Origin: Welwitschia mirabilis
Taxonomy: Eukaryota; Gnetophyta; Gnetopsida; Welwitschiales
Direction: 5' to 3'
DNA: 64,000 bases
NCBI GenBank assembly: GCA_051453625.1
Contig: JBOZIK010000001.1
Span: forward strand, 272,218,393-272,282,392
Shown here: positions 51,248-63,671 of the stretch, piece after piece
Layout of the letters: every line of letters starts with the position of its first letter
How positions within the stretch are numbered: position 1 is the stretch's first letter
Made by a program: the position numbers and the translations under genes
The notes under the pieces: generated by a model
The model's input: the letters and a program-made list of their open reading frames with translations, nothing else
Databases searched by the model: none
Told to the model about the DNA's origin: nothing

Positions 51248-52509
51248 GTATAAAATAATCAACTGCATTGGAGCTATAGACACTCATTGGTAATGTAGTA
51301 TCGATTCCTTCATAAGGTAATACACTTAGTTCTATTGGAAGAAAATGTCATAACGTTGGATCCTCAATTTGATCTAAATTCTTGAAACAAGAAATAAGTG
51401 TGATCGTAGAACAGGTAAAAATTAGAACGAAAAGCGAAAATTTGGAGATACTTACGTGATTACTTTCTTTAACTTGTGTACTTGGAAATTTGCTTACTAA
51501 TTTTTGGATTTTTATAGGTTTACTTAGAGCATATCTTATTTTTTTGACATTATGATCCATTTAGTTAAAAATAAACTTCACAAAGTTTTAAATAAAAGTG
51601 GCCATTAATTTAGATGTTTTGTCTTTATGATTTATTATTAATGTGTTTTCCATTGAATTTTATGTTTGTTTTTTTTCAAATTGCATTTTTTAAACCATAA
51701 TGTTCTATGAAATAAAGTGCATCCATAAACATAATTGAATTTTCTTTGGAAAGATCTATTAATCCATGCCTTAGTTCTTGCTACAAGAAATCTAGACCAT
51801 TGAAAAAAATGAATAATTTGATAATCCAAATTTTCCTTTTCATCTATAAAAATTCTCACTTTTCTTTGCCCTTCCACTTCCCTTGTAAGTCTAGCGACAT
51901 GTCTATGATATGACTAAACCCACATTTATTATGCAGTTACTCATTCTTCCTTAAATTGGTGTTGCCACTATCACTATGCATTACCATCATTTATGTAATT
52001 CTTTTGTGTCATGTTTTCTTTTAATTTTCTTGTATGTTTTTAAGTTATTTACATAATTAGTGTATGATATATGTTTCAGGGTTTTCAGTCTTTTTGTATG
52101 CCTCGATGAAATGTTTTTTGAATCTCACTCTTTCATTACATTTTTTCCAAACTTAAAGTATATCTCATATTTTATTACTTCCTCTCTAACATTCCTCTTT
52201 TTTATTGTATTTTTCTTATTGATTTTTCAAGAAAAATGAGTGAAAGACAAGGTTCTTTCATTGAGAAAGGAAGTTTTGGCTTCTTTTTGCATATGTTTGC
52301 TTCATTTGACCTTGCTAGAATTAAAACCAAAGGTTGTAATTATCTATCAAAGGAAGCTAATGCATTATAATATCCTAATTAAGCATTTGAATTTTATAAG
52401 AAAGCTAATGAATTATAATATCCTATGCAGACGTCTGATTTTGAATAAGTATTAGGGGTAGAATACTTAAATCATCTCCCATTTACTTTACTAAAAGGGT
52501 AGAATATTA
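51248..52509. other. Interior of the 42-55 kb element after the nested insertion
   Basis: Immediately after the target duplication the sequence resembles that before 48076 ('cattggagctatagacactcattggtaatgtag' versus 'cattgaggctatagatgctcactggtaatgtag'), so this is a local duplication or a second repeat copy. No domain recognised. A 71-codon plus-strand frame at 52240-52455 has an internal repeat of 'KLMXYNIL'. Confidence 0.4.
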
Positions 52510-52863
52510 TTGTCATGTCTTGGATGTAAAGTATGTATCCAACCAAGAAGGAACCTACCATATAAGTTATTTTATAAAAACCAACTTGCTTTATTTAGAT
52601 CTATTATGCATAATGTTTTGTCTTTGTCACATGTCAATTATGCTTATAGTACCCATTTAGATTTCATTAGAATAATTCAAAAAAATAGAACCTTTGACAT
52701 AGCTAAATTTTTATTTAGAAACCATTATAAGCCTTATAGGGGAGTAACTTCTCACTCTTACCTCATTTTAAATATCATCCATAATATCTTTTACCAAACC
52801 TTAGATTGTGAACGATGGGAGAGAGCCTATATAGAAAATATCACATTCTTTAAGGTTACTTAA
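52510..52863 (+). pseudogene. Athila-type ORF relic (post-pol, env-position domain), tentative
   Basis: A 117-codon open frame with 'LFRSIMHNVLSLSHVNYAYS' and 'NRTFDIAKFLFRNHYKP', followed by hydrophobic helices. The pattern resembles the plant retroelement domain of the type '(I)xHNFLPKxGxRxxVSYxD...INLAxxMIxHM' found at or near the Athila env-like position. That fits a location after pol and before the right LTR on the plus strand. Pattern match from memory only. Confidence 0.4.
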
Positions 52864-53711
52864 GTTCAAAAGTTCCAAAATACTAATTGGATCCTAGGGT
52901 AGTAGCAAGATTAATAAGAAGGGAAACAATAGTAGTAAGAGAAATAAATTTAGCATAATCTATCTTTCATTCATTCTATTCCTTCTTATTTAACTTCATA
53001 TGTACCTCTAACAACTCACCATAAAGACAAGAAATCTCTTGAAAAATCTTCCCATCCTTTTCCTTCTTCCCCTTAACCATTACATTTACCTCCTTCATTT
53101 AGTGAAACATTTTAAAGTAAGTAATATGAGAGCATAAGAATTAGATTGGTAAGTTATGGGGTAAAATAAAGAAAACTCCTAAGCATCAAAAGGACCTATT
53201 ATGTAAGAAAAAAAAATGGATGAAAAACTAGAATAATTAATCTATCATAGATGATATTTTAGTTAAAAATTAAATTTTTATTATATACATTTAAGTCTCA
53301 CGAATTGTAGTAATTTTAATTAGAAAAATGTTTTGCATACTAGTTTAAAATGTTTGTAGTATTTCCTAAGTGTTTATATCAAAGTGATTTTCCAGCTTGT
53401 AATATATAAAGCTATTAATTAAGAAAATATTCTTTTCAAAAACTTTGACTTATTCTCAAAAGAATTATTCTAATTTTTTTGTACTTTTAACTTTAATAAC
53501 AAAATTCAGTTTTGGTTAAGGGGGTGTGGCATCTATGTTTACAAAAATTTTCTAAATTTAATTTCTTATTTTTAAAAATTGATTAAAAAATTTTTAAAAG
53601 TTATATCATTTTCATATTTGAACATCTTCCTTAGATAATTTTTTCATGTTTATCATTTCTTCATCAATGTTTTGTTAAGATTCTAGTAAAAGTCTAATTA
53701 GGAAGTGTGTT
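52864..53711. other. AT-rich spacer before the right direct repeat
   Basis: No feature recognised. Confidence 0.4.
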
Positions 53712-55090
53712 TACAACAAAAATTGACATTCAAACCAAGTATATTTAATCCATTTAGCATAGGGAATACATTCAAATAGTTATTTTATCATAGAATCATG
53801 TATTCTATCATTTTAATGTGGTTGATGAAATGATGAACTTTTTCATAACAATTTTAGGCTAATTGTTTTCTTCTAAAAGACATGCTACAAAATGAAGGAA
53901 AGCCATAAAAAACACTGGAGGTGGCATTTAGATCATTAACACTATGATTATTTTGGGATGTAATTAATTCAAAGCTACATTGTGACATTTCCATAGGAAT
54001 TGCATTACATTTCACTTATAGACTTAGTTAGAGATTAAATAAAAAATAATTATCAACTTCAATAATACACAATGGAGATGTAAAGTGACACATGGTAGTG
54101 ACATGTGGTAGTAAAGAGTATAATGACATGGAGAACATATGAAAATATCATTTGATGGTAACAACATCATCACTAAAGGCCATATCATCACCACTTTATA
54201 ATCTCATCCTAATATAATTTCCAAAAAGTGTAACCCTCCTAATTATAACCAATAGTAATCATTACAATCTAAAGGTTTCTAATCCTTTCCTCATTTATAA
54301 GAGGGCCTTAATCTCTTATTGTAAAGAATCTTTGATTAGATAAACATAACGGAAATACTTAAATCATTAAGTTTACATGGTTTTCTAAGTACCTCCTTTG
54401 GGAGTACACTTGTTCGAAGGCTAGTTTAAAGCATTCATATTAATTTATTTTTCTCTTTTCAATGTAATTTATTTTCTTCAAGAATAAGTTATTCATTCTT
54501 TAATTTTAAGTTCATGTTAATATAATACTTTTATTGCTTAGGTGAGACTATTTCTTATCTTAATATAAAATTAGTTTTTCATTCATCAATTTCTAATGCA
54601 TGTTGATACGATACTTCTAATTATTAGGTGAGACAAGATTATCAAGTTCTACTGATACCAAGTAAATTATGTAAAGTTAACTTATTGGTTATAATCATTG
54701 TCATATTATAGATATTAAGTATAATTATCCTTACTTTTGAAGTTTATGAAGGGCTATGAAGGACCAAAGTGACTATTGAATTTATTAATACTCATATGGT
54801 GAATGAGATTATGTCATAATGCTTAAGCCATCATGACTTGATAATTTAAGCTTATGTTTTAGGAATTAATCTTTAAAGATTATTTATTTCCCTATGTCAC
54901 TGATTAAAGTTAATAGAAACAAAGACCTTTACAATTTTTTTTCATTTGTTTTAATTATCATTACAAGTTTCAAATAATTGTATCACTTTTCTTAAGTTTT
55001 ATCCTAGTTATTCTTGTGAAAGAATTACACTAAGTACTTATCTAGTTTAGTTTTATTGACATCCATCTTTTTACTACAACAAATAGATTT
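53712..55090 (+). repeat. Right copy of the ~1.4 kb direct repeat (probable LTR)
   Basis: Partner of 42344-43800. Confidence 0.55.
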
Positions 55091-58000
55091 TGGTAAATAT
55101 TCTCACTCTTTGAAATTATGTTTTCTTTTCCTCCTCATCTCTAGGAGTAGGTTGTTAAGAATCTATCTAGAAAGAATTCTCAGCTTTAGTAAGCTATCTA
55201 GCCTATGTATATGTTCATGACCCATTAAAAAGTACATTTGAAGTGTATACTAGCAAAAATATATGTCATAAAATCACCTCATATAATTATGTTAAATAAA
55301 TCATAAAACCCAAAAAATACCTTATAAATTTAAATTTTTTTAAAAAATCATGAAATATCTTAAAACATACTCGTGCCCCTAAATCAATTAAATAAGTTTA
55401 TCTCAAATTACATAAAAATAGAAAATAAAAAGAAAAAAGGATAATTATATATGAGAAAATGACATGAAAATAGAAGAAAATGTACTCATCATGAAAAATA
55501 GTAGAAATGTGTAGCTCATTTAGCTAAGTGTTTTATAAATTTATTAAGTTTCACCATGTAACGAGAAATAAATTTGAATCTAATTCTAGAACACTAATTT
55601 CTAAGGAATGAAAATGAAAAACTTTTATAAATGTTAAAATACCTAGTAAACTTGTAAATCATTTGAACCAAAATGATGGTAATATAAACTTAATAGTTTT
55701 GGATGAGAACTATGTCCTGGAAGATTCTAAAATGTCAGAAGGAAGTAAAACTAGACTAGAAACAATGGCATATCTTATTTCTATGGAAATCATAAAAAAT
55801 ATAAATCTTGAGTACAAATATAATGCAATTCCATAGTCAACAGGTAAATGGGAAAAGATAATATCAAGTGCTAGTAGGTTCAAGGGTTAAAAGTTAGTTA
55901 AAATGATGGAAAATGGGTATAGAAGTGAAAATAAAAGGGGATCGGCTATAGGTCTATTACATTCTTTTAGGAATTCATCTAGAAAAAAGACCAAGATAAC
56001 TACCAATAAACAGTGAAAAATAAGTGGGTCATAATTTATTTTTTGAATTTATTTTGGATAATGTTAAAAAATCATCATCTTCCTGGCTTCATCAGGATGA
56101 CAAAATGACTAACTTTTAAGTAAGTAAATAAAGATCAAGAAAAATAAAATATCAAAATGTAACTTATAGAAAGTGGAAGAGGTATAAAATATTTAAAATT
56201 AGAGAAAAATAGATTAGAGAGAGTCTGTAAATATTATCATCCAAGTCTCTCATCTAAAGAATAAGGATGAAAAACCTTACTAAAATTAATAGAATGAAAA
56301 TANNNNNNNNNNNNNNNNNNNNNNNNNNNNNNNNNNNNNNNNNNNNNNNNNNNNNNNNNNNNNNNNNNNNNNNNNNNNNNNNNNNNNNNNNNNNNNNNNN
56401 NNNNNNNNNNNNNNNNNNNNNNNNNNNNNNNNNNNNNNNNNNNNNNNNNNNNNNNNNNNNNNNNNNNNNNNNNNNNNNNNNNNNNNNNNNNNNNNNNNNN
56501 NNNNNNNNNNNNNNNNNNNNNNNNNNNNNNNNNNNNNNNNNNNNNNNNNNNNNNNNNNNNNNNNNNNNNNNNNNNNNNNNNNNNNNNNNNNNNNNNNNNN
56601 NNNNNNNNNNNNNNNNNNNNNNNNNNNNNNNNNNNNNNNNNNNNNNNNNNNNNNNNNNNNNNNNNNNNNNNNNNNNNNNNNNNNNNNNNNNNNNNNNNNN
56701 NNNNNNNNNNNNNNNNNNNNNNNNNNNNNNNNNNNNNNNNNNNNNNNNNNNNNNNNNNNNNNNNNNNNNNNNNNNNNNNNNNNNNNNNNNNNNNNNNNNN
56801 NNNNNNNNNNNNNNNNNNNNNNNNNNNNNNNNNNNNNNNNNNNNNNNNNNNNNNNNNNNNNNNNNNNNNNNNNNNNNNNNNNNNNNNNNNNNNNNNNNNN
56901 NNNNNNNNNNNNNNNNNNNNNNNNNNNNNNNNNNNNNNNNNNNNNNNNNNNNNNNNNNNNNNNNNNNNNNNNNNNNNNNNNNNNNNNNNNNNNNNNNNNN
57001 NNNNNNNNNNNNNNNNNNNNNNNNNNNNNNNNNNNNNNNNNNNNNNNNNNNNNNNNNNNNNNNNNNNNNNNNNNNNNNNNNNGGGTGGAAAACCGTACTA
57101 AAATTAATAGAATGAAAATATTGGAATAAAGAAACCTAACAAGTTAGGTATCAAGTCCCAAGGGTTTCCTAGAATACTCCAAAACCTCAGATATAATGAT
57201 AAAGATGACTTAAGAAAGGGTTGAAAGGATTAATCATGAGTTAAAGGCTAATGAAGTAGATTTAAGATATGATAAAGTTTAGAACAAGGACATCAAAGGA
57301 TTAAGAACATGCTTAAGATGAAAGAGAATGAGTTGTAAGTAAGATTATCATAGCATAATTCTTAGGAGAATTAGTTAAGGATATGAGGCATAAGGAAAAA
57401 TGTGCATATAGTATTCATCATGGATTAAATAATAAAAAAATGTAAAAAAGATAACCAATAATAATAATAGTAAACATAATCAAATGCAAGTCAATGGATG
57501 AATGATGCAAGTGCTAAAATTAATAAGAAAACAAAGAAATGGTATTGATCTTATGAAAGATAAGAGTAAATGTGGAAATTACTTTAAGTTAACTAAAATA
57601 AACATTATAACAATTGAACATAAAGGAACATGAAGAAGATTAACTACTTCACTATGAATGCTATCTAATGAAGATCGATTGGTATATATTATAAAGAATC
57701 TTAATATTATAAATGCATGATTTAATACTAAATAACATAGAACATCATGTAATAAGGGTAATAATTATGATAACATCTATTGTTTATTATTTAAAGTATT
57801 AAATTCATGTTAGGATAATAACCAATTCAATCATCAGCTATAATAGAATTGAGACTCTACTAATGCATCATCTCATGCTTAATACATTTTGACATTCTCA
57901 CAAAGTCATGACTTTGAAGTTTAAAAAAATATATTAATATGATGTTGTAAAAGAATATTTATCATGACGAAGGAAGTGAAACCACTATAAAGATAGTAAT

Positions 58001-58599
58001 GACCAAGTAAAAGGCATATCATGGTTAACTAACTCTTGCATGGAGTATTCACATTTACCATATTACATTGTCAAAGGATCTTATCAAAGAAATTTGTACT
58101 AGTGCACTTATGATAGGACCTTATGGAATTTATGAGATTTAAGTTGATACATAATTTTTCCTTTACTTTTTATAATTTATTTTTTAAATTAACTTATATT
58201 ACCTATGTATACAATCATTTAGATAATGACAAAAGGAATACTCTCCTCTTGGTTAATATAATAATCTAAGTTAATTTCTTGAATCATATTCATAGTGTAA
58301 TGACAATTATTAAGTGATTATTATAGCTTCAAATGTTGTCCATTTAACTTTAACTTTTCATAAGATTTTAGTTTAAAAATCTCAATAGTCCCATTAGGAT
58401 GTACATTTTCTATAAGACAATGATCTAGTCATTTAAAAGTAACCTTATTATAAAGTAGATGTAATTAGTACTAAATAAAAAAAACTAATTAACTAGATTT
58501 AAATAATTTGGATACAATCTTTTTATCATGTTGAAATTTGGTTTAAGATTTTTGGATGAGTTATTTATGATAACATGAGTTTATTTTTCATCAAGTGAT
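55091..58599. other. AT-rich region with a 780-base gap, unassigned
   Basis: The gap (56303-57082) is bordered by near-identical 'ctaaaattaatagaatgaaa' on both sides, so part of it may be a repeat that was not merged. By position, 57.1-58.6 kb should be the 3' end and LTR of the minus-strand element that follows, but I found no second LTR copy. Confidence 0.4.
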
Positions 58600-59340
58600 T
58601 ATAGTTGCACTAATCTATATTAAATATTTTTATCAAAATCAATGACATTAAGTTGATGAATAGTTTTATAAAAATTATACCGCACATTAATAAGAGGAAT
58701 ATAAGTTTTATCGTACAAAAATTCATAAGGAGAGAAACCACTGAATCACATCTAGTAGTATGGTAATACCAAAGGACATCAGTAAGTTTCAAATACCATA
58801 ACTTCTTATTCTTAAATACAAGCTTTTAAAGAATTTTCTTGATCTTTCTACCTGAGTATTTGGATTGACCATTTATTTGTGGATGATAGACATTTCATAA
58901 TCTATGTTCAAATCTTATAAAAAGGAGAAGTATACTAAGAACTTTATCTATGAAATGAGCATATTAATCACTAATTAAGCTTCCAAGAAAGCCAAACATT
59001 AGATCAAAGAAAATGAAATATATTTTAGACATCATTTGTGATAGTAGAATGGATTAAACCCATTTTATTAGATAATATACAACCATCAAGATATAGTTCC
59101 TATTGAAAAAAGATGTTTTAATAGGGTATATAAATTTTATACCCTAATAATCAAAAGATTTAACTCTAAAATAGGTTATAGGTGCATGTATTATGATTTT
59201 GAAAGAATACCAAAGAATTAAAAAATGTCAAATCTTTTAGTGAAGTCAAATTCATCTTTGAAAATGGTAGGTCAATAAAATCTAGCATGTAAAATTTTTA
59301 TAGTGGTATTTTAGCCACTTAAGTAATCTATACACACATG
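58600..59340 (-). pseudogene. Integrase relic
   Basis: The minus strand reads 'ARFYWPTIFKDEFDFTKRFD' (59290-59225; family GFYWPT.FKDA..FV..CD.CQ, with the zinc-finger Cys lost). It continues through 'FGFLGSLISD', 'YHPQINGQS' (58890-58862; family YHPQTNGQAE) and 'KLTDVLWYYHTTR' near 58790-58750 (family L.DALWAYRT). The integrase would insert the cDNA; stops and lost Cys make it inactive. Confidence 0.9.
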
Positions 59341-59990
59341 ATCATGATAAAGGGTAAGGATATTAATTGTTTCCACTTTGAAATACACTTACACATGATT
59401 TAATCTTATATGTATAATATAGATGTGATTTATTCCATTCATAATCCCTTATTCTATGAAGAAAATATTTTTTTGACTTTTAGTCCAATGTTAGGAAAGT
59501 TTTAGATAATAAGATAATTTACAATATCTACATATCATGGAGTAAGGTGTTGAGAATAGATATATTAAAGAATTTTAGTAGGAAAGAGTTGCTTCTTTAG
59601 AAATATAAAAAGACCAAGAGAGAATTGTAGAGGATCTCATTCATAATAGAGTCTTGATATATGATCAACAATGCAATTATGACTCTGTTATTTATCTATG
59701 ATGGTTAAGTTAAACTCTTACATTACAAGTATCCATATACTAAGTCTTGTATTACAATCATTATTGATCATAATATATCTAATGACATTATGATTAGTAT
59801 AGACATTTGCATGGAAATCAAGGAGGTAATATCTAAGTTTATCATAGTAAGCATTTATTTGTTGGTAGTGGTATAATTAAGTTAGGATCCAAAAAGGGTT
59901 TTAATAATATAGTTAATAAATTTTTATTCCTTTTCATTTTTTTATTCTAACGCACCACCTAGATCCATATTAATAGCATCATAGATGATT
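59341..59990 (-). pseudogene. RNase H region of the gypsy relic (by position)
   Basis: Lies between RT and integrase. I see no clean catalytic motif, so the call rests on position. Confidence 0.4.
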
Positions 59991-60700
59991 TTAAACTATT
60001 TGTTCCAATCAAGACCTTCTATAATAGGCTTAGAAATGAGTTCATCCTTAAATTTTTTAAAGGTAAGTTGACACTCTTCACTTCAATTAAACTAGTACTT
60101 TTTTATAATAATGAGTAGAGGGTTTTACATATCTTGATATATTCCTTAATTAATCTTCTTTAAAAATCAACATGACTAAGAAAAAACCTATCTTGTTTAA
60201 CATTAACTGGAGGAGGAAGATTTTTAATGATGTTTATTTTGGTTGGATCCATCCTAATGCCTTCACTAGAAATATGATGTTCTAATACTATTCATCTCTT
60301 AAAAGAAACTATATCTTCTTCCATCTTAATGAAGACTACTTGCTATGCAATGATCTAGGAGTTTTTATAATCTTTCTAAGGTTTGTTTGAAGGAATCATT
60401 AAAAATAGAAAATTCATCTATAAACATCTATATAAGCACATCAATCATGTTAGAAAAGATACCCTTTATGTCTCATTAAAAGGTTATAAGTGCATTACAT
60501 AAGTAAAAAGGTATTTACCGTAAAAATAGCTACTAAAGATTAGGTAAAGGTTGTTTTAAATTTATCTTCATTATTAATACATACATGGTTGTAACCATCA
60601 TATTCATCAGGAAAAAGAATAGGGGGATGAAGAATAATAATATATCTTTGTGAAATAATTAGTTCCTTTAAATTCAAAACACACTCATCAAATTCCACCT
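59991..60700 (-). pseudogene. Reverse transcriptase relic
   Basis: The minus strand reads 'VMHL' and a 'PFNET' segment near 60500-60470 (family PFGLCNAPATFQR), then the YIDDFS region as 'YRCLxMNFLF' at about 60440-60405. The catalytic aspartates are lost. 'VLEHHISSEGIRMDPTKI' and 'IIKNLPPPVNVKQDRFFLSH' follow at 60300-60190, almost unchanged from the Athila consensus, then 'RRLIKEYIKI'. Confidence 0.9.
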
Positions 60701-61369
60701 TTATTTGATACTATGATTGAGAGGCTTATTCATTTACTATCTAAAATGGAATATATGATTCTAGCATTCTTATGTTTAATGATTTTATATTTTAAAACTT
60801 TCTTAAGGGCTAGGATAAGTCTTATTTATGATTATCTAATGGAATTAGCATCATCTTACAAATACATTTGATGTTAAATTATGAAAGAGGGGATGGATAA
60901 AATATCTTTATGAGTCTAAGAAAAAGCATTTATTTTAGAGATAATAAGTTAAAATAAAGCTTTTCCTTTAAAAGAATAAAGATAATTATTAATAATCAAA
61001 GGTTTCTTAGTGTCTTTTTGTAGAAATATGTACTTTAGCCCATTTGGTAATTCCTTAAGTTATGATCCATGATTATCTCACATTAATGTAGAACATGCAT
61101 TTTGATAAGTAAATTTTCAATGGATCTCACACATTTAAAGTTATGATTAAGTATGGTTTCAAAGTTCTTATTCACTTCTTCATTCAAATTATTACATAAA
61201 GGTTCACCATTAGGGTTATAAGGATTGAAGGAGTTTAAACTTTCTAGGATTTTACTACGTTCTTAATGATTATAAAATATTATTCCATGTTATAAAGTAA
61301 TGTGATTTCATTTTATGAGGTGATGTTGAAGAAGCATGATAGATCTAATTTATTCATCTAAATCTAGAT

Positions 61370-61700
61370 CATGTCCCATGTTTTTTAAGATATATCAAAT
61401 AATCTAATGATAAATTTCTTATTTTCCACATGACACTTCATCAAAGGCTTTCCCTAAAAGTTATGTTAACACTATCCCATTTATTAATCAAAGCCATTTT
61501 TTACCTTCTTATTAGATTTTAAAATAAAAACTGATGGTGGCAGCTTAGCATCTTTTAACTTAGGATATTTTTTCATGATGCATTAGAAAGCAATTATGCA
61601 TTGAATACTTTACTTAATATGGTTTTCTATCATTTTATTTTAATTAAGTCCTTTCATATCTTATTGCATTTAGGCTTATCTTGCAACATTGTTTTAAAAT
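61370..61700 (-). pseudogene. Protease/post-protease region, weak
   Basis: Fragments near 61470-61340 resemble the sequence after the retropepsin core (acidic 'DLDLDE' and flanks), as expected between gag and RT. The catalytic motif is not recognised. Confidence 0.35.
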
Positions 61701-61799
61701 GGTAGGTTAATACTTACATATTGTGTGATTGCCTTAAGATAATTATTATTTATGGAATTAGTCTTTAATCTTTATTGTTTGTGTTGTTATTGGGTTTTT

Positions 61800-62640
61800 T
61801 CTTAAATGTTAAAGAAAGGATTGATTTGTTAAGGGTCTCAATATTATCATCATGTATTACTTCCTTTTCATTGTTATGAAAAGTTGATATTTCTTCATTT
61901 GGGATTGTACTATCTACACTTCTAGTTACAAACTTTCAATCTTTATTCATTTTCTTGGGATTAGATATTGTTTAAGTTGCAAGAGACCCTTGTGATCTTT
62001 GATTTTCCAACATGGTTTATTAAAATATTCCTATAACATTTTTAATATCCTTCTATTCATTCTCAATGTTTTCATGTATGGTCTCATGCATATTCTCATT
62101 TCTTCAATTGAATCTCGAGGTGAGCCATTTCTATGATAGTTAGAAGAGTTTTGAAAGTTGTTTTTTTATATTTATTTCTAAATAAGAAATTAAAAGTTTA
62201 ATAATGACCCATTATTCCTTTGTTAGAAGTGTTAATTATCCATTTACACATTTGGCGTTTGGGTAAACACATAAGTGTGTTAAAAAATCACCTCTTTTTA
62301 AGGTGGAAAAAGAGGACTTTCTTTTATTGTTCAAAAATCATATTTATAAATACCACATCTAGAATAAGATGTTTAAGGTTTTTCATTTACTACATTGCCA
62401 TTAAACATAGTTCTTGTTGATTTTTCCAATGTGTTGATAAGGTCTTAAATCAAGTTGTTAGGATTAGATTTCTCTTGTATATCTTTTCTATGCACTTTCT
62501 TCAAGTCTTTTAACATTTGTCATATAGCTATTTCTTTCTTTGGGATTGATTTCGAATAAGTTTATCTTATCTTCATTAATTTCTCTACTAATCTCCAAGA
62601 ATATTTGAAAGTAAGTGTCACATCACATTTTTACTTATTT
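61800..62640 (-). pseudogene. Gag C-terminal region of the gypsy relic
   Basis: The minus strand near 62000-61900 reads 'QGSLAT', 'ISNPKK' and 'VTRSVDS', matching the Athila linker 'GxLPSxTIPNPK...KAITLRSG' between gag and protease. The plus-strand 66-codon frame at 62220-62420 is antisense. Confidence 0.6.
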
Positions 62641-63490
62641 TAAAAAGTTATAAAGATTAAGTTTAATAAGATATATAGAAAGATTTAATTATTTTAAAAT
62701 CTCCAATTGTTCTAAATATTACGTTTTTGAGATGTTATTGTATTAAATTGTACCTCAAGTTCCTTTTATCCTGATTAAAAATATTACTTATAATTTTTAA
62801 CAATGTTCTTACATTGGTGATGATTTTATTTACTTTTATTTTGTTGAACTTTCCTGAAATTTATGCATTTAAATGTAAATTGTGGAGGTTTGTTATTTAT
62901 TTTCCCTTATTATTATGATTAAATGTGAAAGTATTGCACCCAATGGCCAGGAAAGACTTTACAAGATGTTATGAAACTCTGTTTACTGTTGGCTCATGTT
63001 GTGTCCTTTTATATTCTTGAGTTTTATCATCTTACTCATGTTCTTTCACTTAAAATAAAGTCCTTCCTTCCTGAAGTCTATTTTATTTTTTGCAACAACC
63101 TTGCCTTGAAATATTGGAGCTTAGGAGGTATAGGAGATTTGGAACTTAGAATATCTTTGAAGAGCTTGAACATATATGGGCACAGTTCGATACCTTCATG
63201 CTTTTTTGGTGGTCCTTCTTATGAATTCTATTATTAAAATCATTATGTTTATATTTTTATAAGTTGAATGTTAATCACATGATTCTTGATAAGATAAATT
63301 CTATTTGATACATGTCTTGTCTCCATTTGTCCTTTTGCTTAATGTCTTGATGTTATCTATTCTTGGTATGAGATGATAGTTCATGATTAATCCTTAATGT
63401 GTTTACCTTGACATCATGCTATTAAAATATATGGTTTGAGATGATATTCTATGGTCAAAACTTGTCTTAGTTTCTTGACATCATTATGTT
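62641..63490. other. AT-rich segment with an unrecognised 88-codon plus ORF
   Basis: An open frame at 62971-63237 starts MKLCLLLAHVVSFYILEF, hydrophobic at first like a signal anchor, but no family is recognised. It is probably part of a plus-oriented element fragment that also includes the minisatellite after it. Confidence 0.25.
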
Positions 63491-63671
63491 TTAAACTTAT
63501 GGTTATGGATTTCCATAGATTGCCAAATGAGATAGTGGGCTTTATAGATTGCCAAATGAGGCAGTGAAGTAAGAATTCCATAATTGCTAAATGAGGTAGT
63601 GGGGATATTAGATTTACCATAGATCTGCGAATGAGGCAATGGGTTTCACAGATTACCAAACGAGGCGGTGA
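63491..63671. repeat. Minisatellite, inverted relative of 38934-39245
   Basis: Core 'atagattgccaaatgaggcagtg' repeated five times with variation; its reverse complement matches the core at 38.9-39.2 kb. It is followed by (TA)n and the terminal gap (63714-64000). Confidence 0.8.

Larger units (their letters stand above)
42344..55090 (+). mobile_element. Decayed plus-strand gypsy element bounded by ~1.4 kb direct repeats
   Basis: 42344-43800 and 53712-55090 are colinear repeats ('gaatgaaggaaatgcatcaaaaaacat', 'cattacattacacttatgggctta', 'tggttgggaaaacata', 'accaaagtgactattgaattta'). The interior carries plus-strand gag-protease sequence and later an ORF like the region after pol in Athila elements. 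A younger element (48081-51242) is nested in it. Termini and primer site are not clear, so two separate repeat copies are an alternative. Confidence 0.5.
58600..62700 (-). mobile_element. Athila-type Ty3/gypsy element, gag-protease-RT-integrase relic
   Basis: Polyprotein domains occur on the minus strand in gypsy order (integrase last), spread over all frames with stops. This is the most complete coding complement among the retroelements here. LTRs were not identified. Confidence 0.85.
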
